DNA from: Actinomycetes bacterium
GTDB taxonomy: Bacteria; Actinomycetota; Thermoleophilia; Solirubrobacterales; JACPNS01
Length of the DNA: 64,000 bases
Direction of reading: 5' to 3'
NCBI GenBank assembly: GCA_023404495.1
Contig: JAEYBE010000048.1
Span: forward strand, 1 to 64,000
In this document: piece by piece, positions 35,101-42,979 of the stretch
Numbering within the stretch: the stretch's first letter is position 1
How the letters are laid out: each line of letters begins with the position of its first letter
Notes under the pieces: generated by a model
What the model saw: the letters and a program-made list of their open reading frames with translations, nothing else
Databases searched by the model: none
What the model was told of the DNA's origin: nothing
Program-made: the position numbers and the translations under genes

Positions 35101-36572
35101 ACCGGTACCGGAGCCGCCTCGCCGATGTGGATTTCGGAAATCTCACGCCTGCGCAATCCGAGGGTGACCAGCGCGAGCCCGACGACCATCAGGCCGGCTG
35201 CGACCACGAAGGCCGCCTGGAATCCATCGACCACTGCGGCCGGCGTCTGGCCGGCGCCGGTGGTGTTCACGGCGACCGTTGCGAGGATCGCAAGGCCGAG
35301 CGCGCCACCGACCTGCTGGGACGTGTTGAAGAGTCCGGATGCGAGTCCGGCGTCAACCGGCTCGACGCCCGCAGTCGCGACCAGCGTCATCGGCACGAAT
35401 GTCATGCCCATGCCCAGAGACATCGGCAGGAGGCCTGCCAGCAGCTGCAGGTAGGTGCCATCGACGGCGGTCGTGGAGGCGAGGATGATCAAGCCGATCG
35501 ATGAGAGGGCCAGGCCCGGCATCACGACCGGCTTCACGCCGAAGCGCCCGATCAGTTGCTGCGAGAGCCCGGCTCCGACCATGATTCCAGCGGACACGGG
35601 AAGGAAGGCGGCCCCGGCCTGAAGCGGGTTGTATCCGAGGATCTGCTGCACGTAGAGCGATGCGAAGTAGAACATTCCAAACATTCCGCCAGCGACCACA
35701 AACATAGTCATGTTGGCGACGCTGATCCAGCGCTTGTTGAAGAATGACAAGCGAACAAGCGGCTGCGGCGAGCGCAGCTCGATCGCGACGAAGCCGGCCA
35801 GGAGCGCGATGGCTCCACCGAACCAGGCGAAGGTCTCAAGCGAGGTCCAGCCCCACTCCTGTGCTTTGACGATCGCGTAGACGAGCACCATCAGGCCGCC
35901 GGTAACGGTTACGGCGCCGGCGACATCGAAGTGACGCGTTTCCGTCTCGTGGCGCGATTCGGGAACGAACCGGAGGGCCGCAGCGATCACCGCAAGGCCG
36001 ATCGGGACGTTGATGATGAAGTTCCATCGCCAGTCGAGGGTGTCGGTCAGGATTCCGCCGAGCAGCAAGCCGAATGCGGCACCACCGGCAGCGATCGCAC
36101 CCCAGACCGACAACGCCTTGGTGCGGTCGGGGCCCTCATCGAAGGTGGTCGTGATGATCGAAAGGGCGGCCGGCGACGTGAGCGCGCCACCAAGTCCCTG
36201 GAATCCACGGGCGATGATCAGCATTTCGCCGGAAGTGGCGAGGGCGTTCACCAGAGATGCGCCGGCGAAAATCACCGTGCCGGCGATGAAGAGCCGCTTG
36301 CGGCCGATCAGGTCCGCCATGCGGCCGCCAAGCAGCAGAAATCCACCGAAGACGAGCGTGTAGGCGTTGACGATCCACTGCAGATTCTGCGGCGTGAGAT
36401 CGAGGTCCTGTTGGATCGAGGGCAGTGCGACGTTGACGATCGTCGCATCGAGCACGACCATGAACTGCGCGAAGCACACGACCACTAGAACGAGCCACGG
36501 ATTCACCGCGTGGCCGTGAGTCGATTTGGCCATGTGCCCTTCGGGCAACATGGAGTCTTGGGGGGCAGACAT
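35097..36572 (-). CDS. MFS drug/H+ antiporter, DHA2 (EmrB/QacA) family
   Basis: This 491-residue transporter has fourteen predicted membrane helices. Family signatures are present: FAQFMVVLDATIVNVALPSI (motif D1), LVFGGFLLLGGRMADLIGRK (motif A), ARGFQGLGGALTSPAALSII and the antiporter motif C-like AAGGAAFGLLLGGILTDTLD. It should export hydrophobic drugs by proton antiport. ATG 36572 follows AAAGGA by 5 bases. The TetR gene is coupled downstream. Confidence 0.92.
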   Translation of the reverse strand: MSAPQDSMLPEGHMAKSTHGHAVNPWLVLVVVCFAQFMVVLDATIVNVALPSIQQDLDLTPQNLQWIVNAYTLVFGGFLLLGGRMADLIGRKRLFIAGTVIFAGASLVNALATSGEMLIIARGFQGLGGALTSPAALSIITTTFDEGPDRTKALSVWGAIAAGGAAFGLLLGGILTDTLDWRWNFIINVPIGLAVIAAALRFVPESRHETETRHFDVAGAVTVTGGLMVLVYAIVKAQEWGWTSLETFAWFGGAIALLAGFVAIELRSPQPLVRLSFFNKRWISVANMTMFVVAGGMFGMFYFASLYVQQILGYNPLQAGAAFLPVSAGIMVGAGLSQQLIGRFGVKPVVMPGLALSSIGLIILASTTAVDGTYLQLLAGLLPMSLGMGMTFVPMTLVATAGVEPVDAGLASGLFNTSQQVGGALGLAILATVAVNTTGAGQTPAAVVDGFQAAFVVAAGLMVVGLALVTLGLRRREISEIHIGEAAPVPV

Positions 36573-36624
36573 CGGATCCTTTCCGGCGGCCCTGGGACGG
36601 GGAAGAGGGGGAGAAGCACTTGGG

Positions 36625-36684
36625 CTAAACGGACCGCGCGCTCCACTTTAGCACTAAACGGAGCAAGCGCTCCGGTTGGAGCGC
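36625..36684. promoter_or_regulatory. Tandem TetR-type operators
   Basis: Two direct copies of a 20-base unit, CTAAACGGA-nnnn-GCGCTCC, occupy 36625-36644 and 36654-36673. The second forms the palindrome CGGAGC-AAGC-GCTCCG (36659-36674), which overlaps another, GCGCTCC-GGTT-GGAGCGC (36667-36684). TTTAG/CTAAA links the copies. The site lies 50-110 bases upstream of the exporter ATG, where a TetR repressor would block its promoter. Confidence 0.65.
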
Positions 36685-36752
36685 CGATTCACCGCGGCCT
36701 TCACGTCATCGGATCCCTGACGTCGCAGAATTACGGACGGGTGAATCGGCGC
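36681..36752. other. Long stem element with nested stem
   Basis: GCGCCGATTCACC (36681-36693) and GGTGAATCGGCGC (36740-36752) form a perfect 13-bp inverted repeat. Inside it ACGTCA (36703-36708) and TGACGT (36718-36723) form a second stem. Further on, GCCAGGA-gag-TCCTGGC (36778-36794) makes a third hairpin. The ensemble could be a structured leader, a small RNA, or regulator binding sites. No known riboswitch was recognised. Confidence 0.45.
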
Positions 36753-37076
36753 AACCGGCCCTGCGAGAAACCGCGGTGCCAGGAGAGTCCTGGCGCGTGA
36801 ACCGGGGGGGAAGGTCACACACGCGGGATTCGCAAGCTTTGGCCCCCGAGCTATGTCCCGGGTACAGTGCGCATCAACGGTTCAATGCGAATTGTTACCG
36901 GCACGTTGGACAATAAAGCATCCTGTGGACGATTTGCGCTGTAACCTCACGGTCACCCGGAAGAGCGCGAATTTCCTGCAATTTGCGGGTATTTTCTGTC
37001 GATAGAGGAGCCACCGATAGCCACAGAGACACGCAAACGCACTCGCCTCACACCGGAGGCTCGCCGCGAGCAGCTC

Positions 37077-37673
37077 GTGGAGATCGGCGCCAAGCTCTTT
37101 GCGGAGCGACCTTTCAACGATGTCTGGATCGAGGAAGTGGCCAAGGAGGCCGGAGTCTCTCGTGGGCTCGTCTACCACTACTTCCCGAACAAACGAGACT
37201 TCTTCTCGGCGATCGTCGGGCACGGGCTGAGAAATGCGTTTGAAATCTCTGCGCCCGATCCCTCCGTGCCGCCTGACCGCTGGCTGCTCGACGGGATCGA
37301 CAAATTGTTCACCCTCGCCGAGGAAAACTCCAACGCGTTCCGGGCGATCTACACCAGCCGCCACGTACTCGATGAAGAGGTTCGTGAAGCGATCAACGAT
37401 GGCCGCGACTTGCAGGTCGTGCGTATCTGCGAGATCCTCACGCCCGGCGAAGAGCCGACCGAAACGATGCGCACGTCGATCATGGCTTGGAGTGCGATGC
37501 TCGATGAACTGCTGCTCGATTGGCTCGACGGCAACGAGACCGATCGCGAAAAGCTCGTAAAGATTTCGGCCGGGTCGCTTGCGGGAACAATCGTCACCGC
37601 CCTGGTGCTGGACGGCCGAACCGAGCGCCTGAGCGAGATTCGGCACATGGCGCCCGCCATCTTCGGCGGCTGA
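37077..37673 (+). CDS. TetR-family regulator lacking a standard start codon
   Basis: The first standard start in frame is GTG 37077 (198 residues, MEIGAKLFAERPFNDVWIEE). That start would cut the first helix of the DNA-binding domain in half. The same frame continues upstream without a stop and reads ATETRKRTRLTPEARREQLV from 37020, a textbook TetR N-terminus. The codon before it is ATA (37017), placed 6 bases after GAGGAG, an ideal Shine-Dalgarno. No ATG, GTG or TTG exists in frame back to the stop at 36942. True initiation may be at ATA, or a start codon was lost or mis-sequenced. HTH: EEVAKEAGVSRGLVYHYFPN. Target unknown. Confidence 0.85.
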   Translation: MEIGAKLFAERPFNDVWIEEVAKEAGVSRGLVYHYFPNKRDFFSAIVGHGLRNAFEISAPDPSVPPDRWLLDGIDKLFTLAEENSNAFRAIYTSRHVLDEEVREAINDGRDLQVVRICEILTPGEEPTETMRTSIMAWSAMLDELLLDWLDGNETDREKLVKISAGSLAGTIVTALVLDGRTERLSEIRHMAPAIFGG

Positions 37674-37694
37674 TCGCGGCATACTGCTGACCAG

Positions 37695-38456
37695 ATGTCG
37701 GCGGACGATCAAGCCCAGCGTCTCACGCGAATTCACCCGCCGCCTGCCGGCGCCGAGACGATCGATGCGCGCACGGCGTACGCGGAACTCGACTTTGGCG
37801 AACTCGCGCCGGAGGATCGGCCTTATGTGATCGTCAATATGGTCGCCAGCGTCGATGGTCAGGCGCGGCTCGGCGGCGACACGTCCGACTTGGGCGACGC
37901 CGCCGACGCGGCGTTGTTTGCGACCCTCCGGGAGCGGGTCGACTGCGTGATGGCGGGCGTTCGCACGATCGGGATCGAGCACTACCGGGCGATGGCGCGA
38001 AGCGTGGATGTTCGAGAACGGCGTGAAGCGGCTGGGCTTGCCCCGCGGCCGATCTTCGCGACGGTGACCCGCAGCGGCAAGCTCCCGATAGACACTCCAC
38101 TCTTCGCCGACGCTGATCTTCAGGTGCGCGTGTTCAGCGCTGGCGAACTGGATTTGACTGGTGTGGCGGCAAGCGTCAAGCAGGTGGGCGAAACCGACCC
38201 GGCGAGCGTGCTGCGCGAACTTCACGAACGCGACGGCGTGCGATCCGTTCTGCTCGAAGGCGGCCCGCACTTGAACACGCCTTTCTTTGCGGCGGGACTG
38301 GTCGACGAGCTATTCCTCACGCTGGCGCCAACGCTGATCGGAGGAGCGGAGTTGTTTCCGATCATCGCCGGCGCGCTGCCCGCGCCACGGCGGCTTGAGC
38401 TGCTCGGCGCGCTCTCCGGCGATCAACACCTGTTTCTCCGCTACAAGGTCGCCTGA
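37695..38456 (+). CDS. Dihydrofolate/pyrimidine reductase-like protein (RibD C-terminal domain)
   Basis: This 253-residue protein matches the RibD_C family of NADPH reductases: PYVIVNMVASVDGQARLGGD, then VDCVMAGVRTIGIEHYRAM, and SVLLEGGPHLNTPFFAAGLV. RibD reduces the ribosyl group in riboflavin synthesis, but stand-alone versions act in various secondary pathways. No deaminase domain is attached and no other rib genes are nearby, so a riboflavin role is unlikely. The following gene starts right at its stop. Confidence 0.85.
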   Translation: MSADDQAQRLTRIHPPPAGAETIDARTAYAELDFGELAPEDRPYVIVNMVASVDGQARLGGDTSDLGDAADAALFATLRERVDCVMAGVRTIGIEHYRAMARSVDVRERREAAGLAPRPIFATVTRSGKLPIDTPLFADADLQVRVFSAGELDLTGVAASVKQVGETDPASVLRELHERDGVRSVLLEGGPHLNTPFFAAGLVDELFLTLAPTLIGGAELFPIIAGALPAPRRLELLGALSGDQHLFLRYKVA

Positions 38457-40070
38457 TTGGGCGCCGGGCAGAAATTCCGCGAGCGCAGTCAGATCCCGGC
38501 TTCGGCGCGGCTGGCCGCCGATGCCGACTGGGATGCCGAAGCGGTCGATCTGCGCGGCGTCGGCAGGCCGCTGCGGCGCTTCTCTTGGCTCAGTCCGCTG
38601 ACGCTCTGGCGCTCGCGTAACAACGTCCTTGCTTCATTGTCGGGCGACCCGACCGAAAACGCGCGGGCGGCGTGGGTGGAGCAGCAGCGGCGGCTACTCG
38701 AGTCGGAGGGTGCGCCGCCGGCGGCGCGCGAGGACTTCACGCTTGAGCGGCCTGACCTTGCGGCATTTTCGTTCATGGTGCTCGGCGACACCGGGGAGGG
38801 CGACCGATCGCAGTACTCGGTCGTGCCGGCGTACCTCGAGGCGTCGCAGGGCAGCGAGTTTGCGGTGATCGCAAGTGACGTCGTCTACCCGGCAGGAGAT
38901 GTCAACGAGTACGTCGAGAAATTCTTTGTCCCGTACGCGCACTACCCGCGTCCGATCTACGCGCTGCCAGGGAATCACGACTGGCTTGATGGACTGGCCG
39001 GTTTCATGCGCCACTTCTGCCGTGCCGATCCGCCGGCGAGAAAGTTCAGCCCGCCTCCGCGGGCGAAGTGGCGGCGCGGCGCGATGGCCGTCCACCGGCT
39101 GTTCTGGCGCAGGCCGAGTGCGCTGCGCGAGGAGACCCTCGCGATTGGCGAGGACCTTCGTGGCGAGGCCCAGGCGTCGGGCCCGGCGCAGCCGAACATG
39201 TACTTCTGCATCGACACGCCGCACCTGAAGATCGTCGCGATCGACACCGGAATCCTCGGTCGACTGGATTATCAGCAAGGCCAGTGGCTGAGGCGGGTGT
39301 CGGGCGGTCGGAAACCGAAACTGCTGATCAGCGGCAAGCCGGTTTACTCGGGCGAGACGTTCAGTCCACGGCGGATCATGGATGAAAGCGGCGGCGACGG
39401 GCACGCCGGATCGATCTGGTCGATCGTCAGCGACTCAGCGAACAACTACGTCGGGATGCTCAGCGGCGACATCCATCACTACCAGCGGCACGCCGTCGCG
39501 CTATCGGACGGGCGCAAGCTGCAGTGCATGATCACGGGCGGTGGCGGCGCCTTCATGAGCTCGACCCACCAGATCGGGCGGGTTGAGCGGCCAGAGGTCG
39601 GGGAGGCATCGTGGACGGTCTACCCGACCCGCGCGGATTCGCTCCGTGCCTACTCGATCGCGTTTGAACGCAAGCTCGCGCGGATCTTTCTGTGGCGAAA
39701 GGGGCGTGCAGCAGGGATTCCTGCCGACGAAGCCGCCGCGATTCTTGCGGAGCGACATGGCCTCGAGCTGGCCGACGAGCTCGAGCGCGGAGAGGGGTCT
39801 GGAGATGCCTCTGTTGCAGTCTCGCGGCGCTCGCGGAGACTGGCCGCGCTGATCTTCCCGCGCCGCCAGTGGTTCTCACCGGCGAAGATCTCCGAGGCGC
39901 TCGACTGGGACGATCCGCCCTTCTTCAAGAACTTCGTCCGCGTGGAGGTTGCGCCCGGGCGAGTCGTCCTGACCGCATACGGTGTGACGGGGCTGCAGAG
40001 AGATGCCGGGGACCCGGCGATCATTGACCGCGTGGAGATACCGATCGGAACCGGCGATGGAAACGAATGA
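38457..40070 (+). CDS. Calcineurin-like metallophosphoesterase
   Basis: This 537-residue protein has the metallophosphoesterase ligands: FMVLGDTGEGD, the region around DVVYPAGDVNEY, YALPGNHDWLDGL and the late GDIHHYQRH. It is cytosolic as far as can be seen (no signal peptide). The start is TTG 38457, directly after the TGA of the reductase gene, with no other start closer to the conserved core than residue ~100. The substrate (phosphomono- or diester, nucleotide) cannot be told. Its end overlaps the next gene by 14 bases. Confidence 0.85.
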   Translation: MGAGQKFRERSQIPASARLAADADWDAEAVDLRGVGRPLRRFSWLSPLTLWRSRNNVLASLSGDPTENARAAWVEQQRRLLESEGAPPAAREDFTLERPDLAAFSFMVLGDTGEGDRSQYSVVPAYLEASQGSEFAVIASDVVYPAGDVNEYVEKFFVPYAHYPRPIYALPGNHDWLDGLAGFMRHFCRADPPARKFSPPPRAKWRRGAMAVHRLFWRRPSALREETLAIGEDLRGEAQASGPAQPNMYFCIDTPHLKIVAIDTGILGRLDYQQGQWLRRVSGGRKPKLLISGKPVYSGETFSPRRIMDESGGDGHAGSIWSIVSDSANNYVGMLSGDIHHYQRHAVALSDGRKLQCMITGGGGAFMSSTHQIGRVERPEVGEASWTVYPTRADSLRAYSIAFERKLARIFLWRKGRAAGIPADEAAAILAERHGLELADELERGEGSGDASVAVSRRSRRLAALIFPRRQWFSPAKISEALDWDDPPFFKNFVRVEVAPGRVVLTAYGVTGLQRDAGDPAIIDRVEIPIGTGDGNE

Positions 40071-40545
40071 GGCGATCGAACGCGATGGCTCTTTCGCCGT
40101 GGTCGTCGGCGCCCAGCGAACGCTCGATCACGCGCCCGGCGCTGTTTACTCGCTGCTCAGCGATCTGACGCGCCACTGGCCGCTGCTGGGTGCCGATCTC
40201 GTCGAGGCCGACTTGGTCGACGGGAGCGGTGCGGAGTCGGCCGAGCTGATCTTGCGTGGCCCGGTGCCCGGGATCACCCGACGCGTTGTGACGCGCGTGA
40301 CCTATGCAAGGCCCACCACTGCCTTTGGCGGTGAAGCGGTCGCGGGCGACACACGCGCGGCGATCGATTGGCGCCTTGAGCCCGAGGGAGAGGGAGCGAC
40401 TGCGGTGACGATCGAGGTCGGGATTGACCCGGGTGGTCTGCGCGACCGGCTGCTCGTGACCGCCGCGCGCCCCTGGCTTTCGCTGCGCTGCGCGAGCGTC
40501 CTTTCCCGGCTCGACGAAGAACTGCGAGCGGGAGCTGTGGCTTGA
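40057..40545 (+). CDS. SRPBCC (START-like) domain protein
   Basis: This 162-residue protein resembles polyketide-cyclase/START-like folds that bind hydrophobic ligands: DHAPGAVYSLLSDLTRHWPL near the N-terminus, a strand-rich middle, and a C-terminal long helix. ATG 40057 lies within the end of the phosphoesterase gene. Its own stop overlaps the TTG of the acyltransferase gene (TTGA). The assignment is by pattern only and is moderately sure. Confidence 0.65.
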   Translation: METNEAIERDGSFAVVVGAQRTLDHAPGAVYSLLSDLTRHWPLLGADLVEADLVDGSGAESAELILRGPVPGITRRVVTRVTYARPTTAFGGEAVAGDTRAAIDWRLEPEGEGATAVTIEVGIDPGGLRDRLLVTAARPWLSLRCASVLSRLDEELRAGAVA

Positions 40546-41633
40546 ACGCCAGCGGCCTGAAGCATCGCGCGCAGGCGCTCGATCTGATTCGCGCCTTCGC
40601 GGCGATGGCGGTGCTGACCTACCACGTCTGGCTCTACCGGCTGCCCAATCCCAACTCGCCGCGCCGCGACGGGCTGCTCGATCACATTCTGTTTGAGTGG
40701 CGAATCGGGCTCGTCGTCTTCTTTGTGATGTCTGGGTACCTGTTGTACCGCCCGCTGCTCAAGGGGCGACACGACGCGGCACCGGCGCGGCTCGCGACCA
40801 AGCGCTATTACTGGCGGCGGATCGTCCGGATCGTCCCGTCGTACTACCTGGCGATCATCGGCTCGATAGCGCTCTTGTGGTCGCTCGGCGACGTCGCCGG
40901 CGTGCGGCTACCACCGACCGACGAGCTCTGGCGCTTCGCGTTCTTCTTGCAGAACTACTCACGCGAGACGTTGTTGACGCTTGACGCTCCGACTTGGACG
41001 CTCGCGGTGCAGGCGGCGTTCTATCTGGTCTTCCCGCTCTTCGTCTTCTTTGGCGCTCGCCTCGGGCGACGGGCCTGGCTTGTTCCGTTGTTGTTGATCG
41101 CGTTTGGGATCGTCTTCAACTGGATTGCCTACAGCAACGAGTGGGGTCCGATTGCCCGGCTGTCCCTGTTTGCGATGCTGCCGTATCTGGCGATGGGGAT
41201 GCTGATCGCGCACATCCCTCCGCTGCGAGATCGACGCGCGGCGCTGGCGGTGATCGCGGTCGGGGTCCTGCTCGCGTTCTCCGATTCGCTCTGGCATGCG
41301 CTCGGCGGCTGGCAGTGGGGACTCGGCGTTCTGCGCGACATTCCCGGCGCGGTCGGCTACGGATTGATCATCGCCGCATGCGCGCAACCGGTGATCGGAT
41401 CTGCCCGCTGGCTGCGGCCGGGCGAGGCCTTTGGTCGTTGGTCCTACGGCGTGTTTCTCTGGCACCTGCCGATCCTGCTGTTCTTGAAGGGGCACGATTT
41501 GATGCCCGCATCGGGTCTCCTGACGTGGGCCTTGCTGGTTGCGATTTCGGCGGCGGTCGGGGCGGCGAACTGGCGCTTCGTCGAGACGCCGTTGCTTGCG
41601 CGCTCGCGCGGGACCGAGATAAGGGACGCCTAA
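40542..41633 (+). CDS. Membrane acyltransferase, OafA/YrhL family (acyltransferase 3)
   Basis: This 363-residue protein has about ten membrane helices and the family opening LDLIRAFAAMAVLTYHVWLY, including the conserved histidine, then FFVMSGYLLYRPLL and KRYYWRRIVRIVPSYYLAII. It should move acyl groups onto extracytoplasmic carbohydrate or lipid. TTG 40542 overlaps the previous stop by 4 bases. It is the last of four tightly coupled genes from 37695. Confidence 0.9.
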   Translation: MNASGLKHRAQALDLIRAFAAMAVLTYHVWLYRLPNPNSPRRDGLLDHILFEWRIGLVVFFVMSGYLLYRPLLKGRHDAAPARLATKRYYWRRIVRIVPSYYLAIIGSIALLWSLGDVAGVRLPPTDELWRFAFFLQNYSRETLLTLDAPTWTLAVQAAFYLVFPLFVFFGARLGRRAWLVPLLLIAFGIVFNWIAYSNEWGPIARLSLFAMLPYLAMGMLIAHIPPLRDRRAALAVIAVGVLLAFSDSLWHALGGWQWGLGVLRDIPGAVGYGLIIAACAQPVIGSARWLRPGEAFGRWSYGVFLWHLPILLFLKGHDLMPASGLLTWALLVAISAAVGAANWRFVETPLLARSRGTEIRDA

Positions 41634-41649
41634 GTACTCTCTACGGCCT

Positions 41650-41841
41650 ATGGAAGGCGCGGCTACCGAGACATCCACGCAGAAGTTCATGTGCGTGACC
41701 TGCGGGTGGATCTATGACCCGGAGATCGGCGACCCCGACGGCGGCATCCCGCCTGGAACACCGTTCAGCGAAATCCCGGCGGATTGGTTCTGTCCGGTCT
41801 GCGGTGCCCGTCCAAAGGACTTCGAGCCGTACGACGAGTAA
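41650..41841 (+). CDS. Rubredoxin
   Basis: This 63-residue protein binds one iron through C15-x2-C18 (CVTCGWIYD) and C48-x2-C51 (CPVCGARPKDFEP). It is a one-electron carrier. It is slightly extended at the N-terminus (about 12 residues). It sits 27 bases before the acyl-CoA desaturase gene and is the likely electron donor for that enzyme. The more common genomic partner, an AlkB alkane hydroxylase, is not present here. Confidence 0.95.
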   Translation: MEGAATETSTQKFMCVTCGWIYDPEIGDPDGGIPPGTPFSEIPADWFCPVCGARPKDFEPYDE

Positions 41842-41868
41842 GCGGCTGCTGCTTTCGAGGGGGAAGAG

Positions 41869-42867
41869 TTGAGTCGATCTGGGAGTCTTGTTCGTGAGGA
41901 CCGCTCGCTGACAGGGGACGCGAGCGAACTGCGCGAAGCGCCGCGCTCGGCCGATGGCCTGCTTGAGCTTGAAGAGACCAGCGTCGGCCACATGATTGGC
42001 ACGCTGGCGGTGATCGTGTTGCCGTTCTTGGCGTTCTTGATCGCGGTGGTGCTGCTGTGGGAGACCGCGGCGGTCGGCGCGGTCGACATCGGTCTGCTGA
42101 TCGCGATGCACGTCGTCGCTGGGCTCGGGATCACCGTCGGTTTTCATCGCATGCTGACCCACCGCAGCTTTGAGGCCAAGCCTTGGGTGCGCGGCGCGTT
42201 TACGGCGTTTGGTTCTCTGGCGATCGAGGGCCGGCCGACGCATTGGGTGGCCGATCACCGTCGCCACCATGCCTACTCCGATGAAGAGGGGGACCCGCAC
42301 AGTCCGCACGTCGGGCGCGAAGACGGGTTTTGGGGCGCCGTCAAGGGCGCCTGGCACGCGCACATCGGTTGGTTCCTGAAGGAAGGGCAGACCCCGGCCT
42401 CGCGCTTTGCGCCTGACCTTTTGAAGGACCGCGTGGTGATGGCGATCGACCGGCAGTTCCCGTGGTTCATCGTGCTCGCGCTTGTGATTCCGGCTGTGCT
42501 TGGGTTTGTTCTGACCGGCGGATCTTGGTGGGGTGCACTGACCGGAATGTTCTGGGGCGGTGCGGTGCGGATCTTCGTGACGCATCACGTGACCTGGTCG
42601 GTCAACTCGATCTGCCACATGTTCGGCCGTCGACCGTTTGAGAGCGGCGATATGAGCACCAACAACTGGCTGCTGGCGATCCCGACCTTCGGCGAGTCCT
42701 GGCACCACAACCACCACGCCTTCCCAACCAGTGCCTTCCACGGCCTGCGCCGCTGGCAGAAGGCGCTCGACCCGTCCGGCTGGGTGGTGCTGCTGCTGGA
42801 GAAGACCGGGCTGGTCTGGAACGTCAAGCGCGTCACCGACGCGCAGATGGCCGCAAAGCTCAAGTAA
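41869..42867 (+). CDS. Acyl-CoA (delta-9 type) fatty acid desaturase
   Basis: This 332-residue di-iron membrane enzyme introduces a double bond in long acyl chains. The three histidine boxes are present: HRMLTHRSF, HRRHHAYSDEEGDPH and HNHHAFPTSAF. The layout, with four main membrane helices, matches stearoyl-CoA desaturases. The N-terminal ~35 residues are poorly conserved. Start is TTG 41869 (after GGGGGAAGAG). A strong hairpin with T-run follows the stop. Confidence 0.93.
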   Translation: MSRSGSLVREDRSLTGDASELREAPRSADGLLELEETSVGHMIGTLAVIVLPFLAFLIAVVLLWETAAVGAVDIGLLIAMHVVAGLGITVGFHRMLTHRSFEAKPWVRGAFTAFGSLAIEGRPTHWVADHRRHHAYSDEEGDPHSPHVGREDGFWGAVKGAWHAHIGWFLKEGQTPASRFAPDLLKDRVVMAIDRQFPWFIVLALVIPAVLGFVLTGGSWWGALTGMFWGGAVRIFVTHHVTWSVNSICHMFGRRPFESGDMSTNNWLLAIPTFGESWHHNHHAFPTSAFHGLRRWQKALDPSGWVVLLLEKTGLVWNVKRVTDAQMAAKLK

Positions 42868-42880
42868 GCCAGATCTGACA

Positions 42881-42931
42881 ATCACATACGTCCTATGACC
42901 GGCCATAGGACGTATGTGATGGTGTTTTTTT
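42881..42931 (+). terminator. Strong hairpin terminator after the desaturase
   Basis: A perfect 17-bp inverted repeat, ATCACATACGTCCTATG (42881-42897) and its complement (42904-42920), surrounds a 6-base loop ACCGGC. It is followed by GGTG and seven T (42925-42931). It fits a rho-independent terminator. The perfect symmetry and the short distance to the imuB promoter leave an operator role possible. Confidence 0.75.
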
Positions 42932-42943
42932 GCTGGTTTTCGC

Positions 42944-42979
42944 TTGACGGGGGCGTCCTTTTATGCGAACATATGTTCG
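42944..42979 (+). promoter_or_regulatory. imuB promoter with perfect LexA (SOS) box
   Basis: CGAACATATGTTCG (42966-42979) is a perfect palindrome of the Gram-positive/actinobacterial LexA box. TTGACG (42944-42949) is a candidate -35. An alternative -10 is TTTTAT (42959-42964), ending one base before the box, exactly as TAGGAT does upstream of dnaE2. LexA bound here would cover the start of transcription. Confidence 0.85.

Larger units (their letters stand above)
36573..37016. other. Gene-free regulatory and structured stretch between exporter and second TetR gene
   Basis: No coding frame is supported. From left to right it holds the tandem operator (36625-36684), a 13-bp perfect inverted repeat enclosing a second stem (36681-36752), and a 7-bp hairpin (36778-36794). 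A short CGCAT/ATGCG repeat lies near 36870-36890, and the Shine-Dalgarno GAGGAG (37005-37010) closes the stretch. Promoters on both strands are expected here. Confidence 0.5.

Noticed and set aside
36740..36900. Cyclic-di-AMP (ydaO) or cobalamin riboswitch before the second TetR gene
   Set aside because: GGGTGAATC and a few GC stems resemble parts of these classes, but the order of conserved blocks does not fit.
36882..38270. Open frame on the - strand spanning the second TetR and reductase genes
   Set aside because: It covers conserved + strand genes and has random composition.
41650..42867. Rubredoxin-alkane hydroxylase (AlkB) system
   Set aside because: Histidine-box spacing and the EEGDPHSP segment fit acyl-CoA desaturases rather than AlkB.
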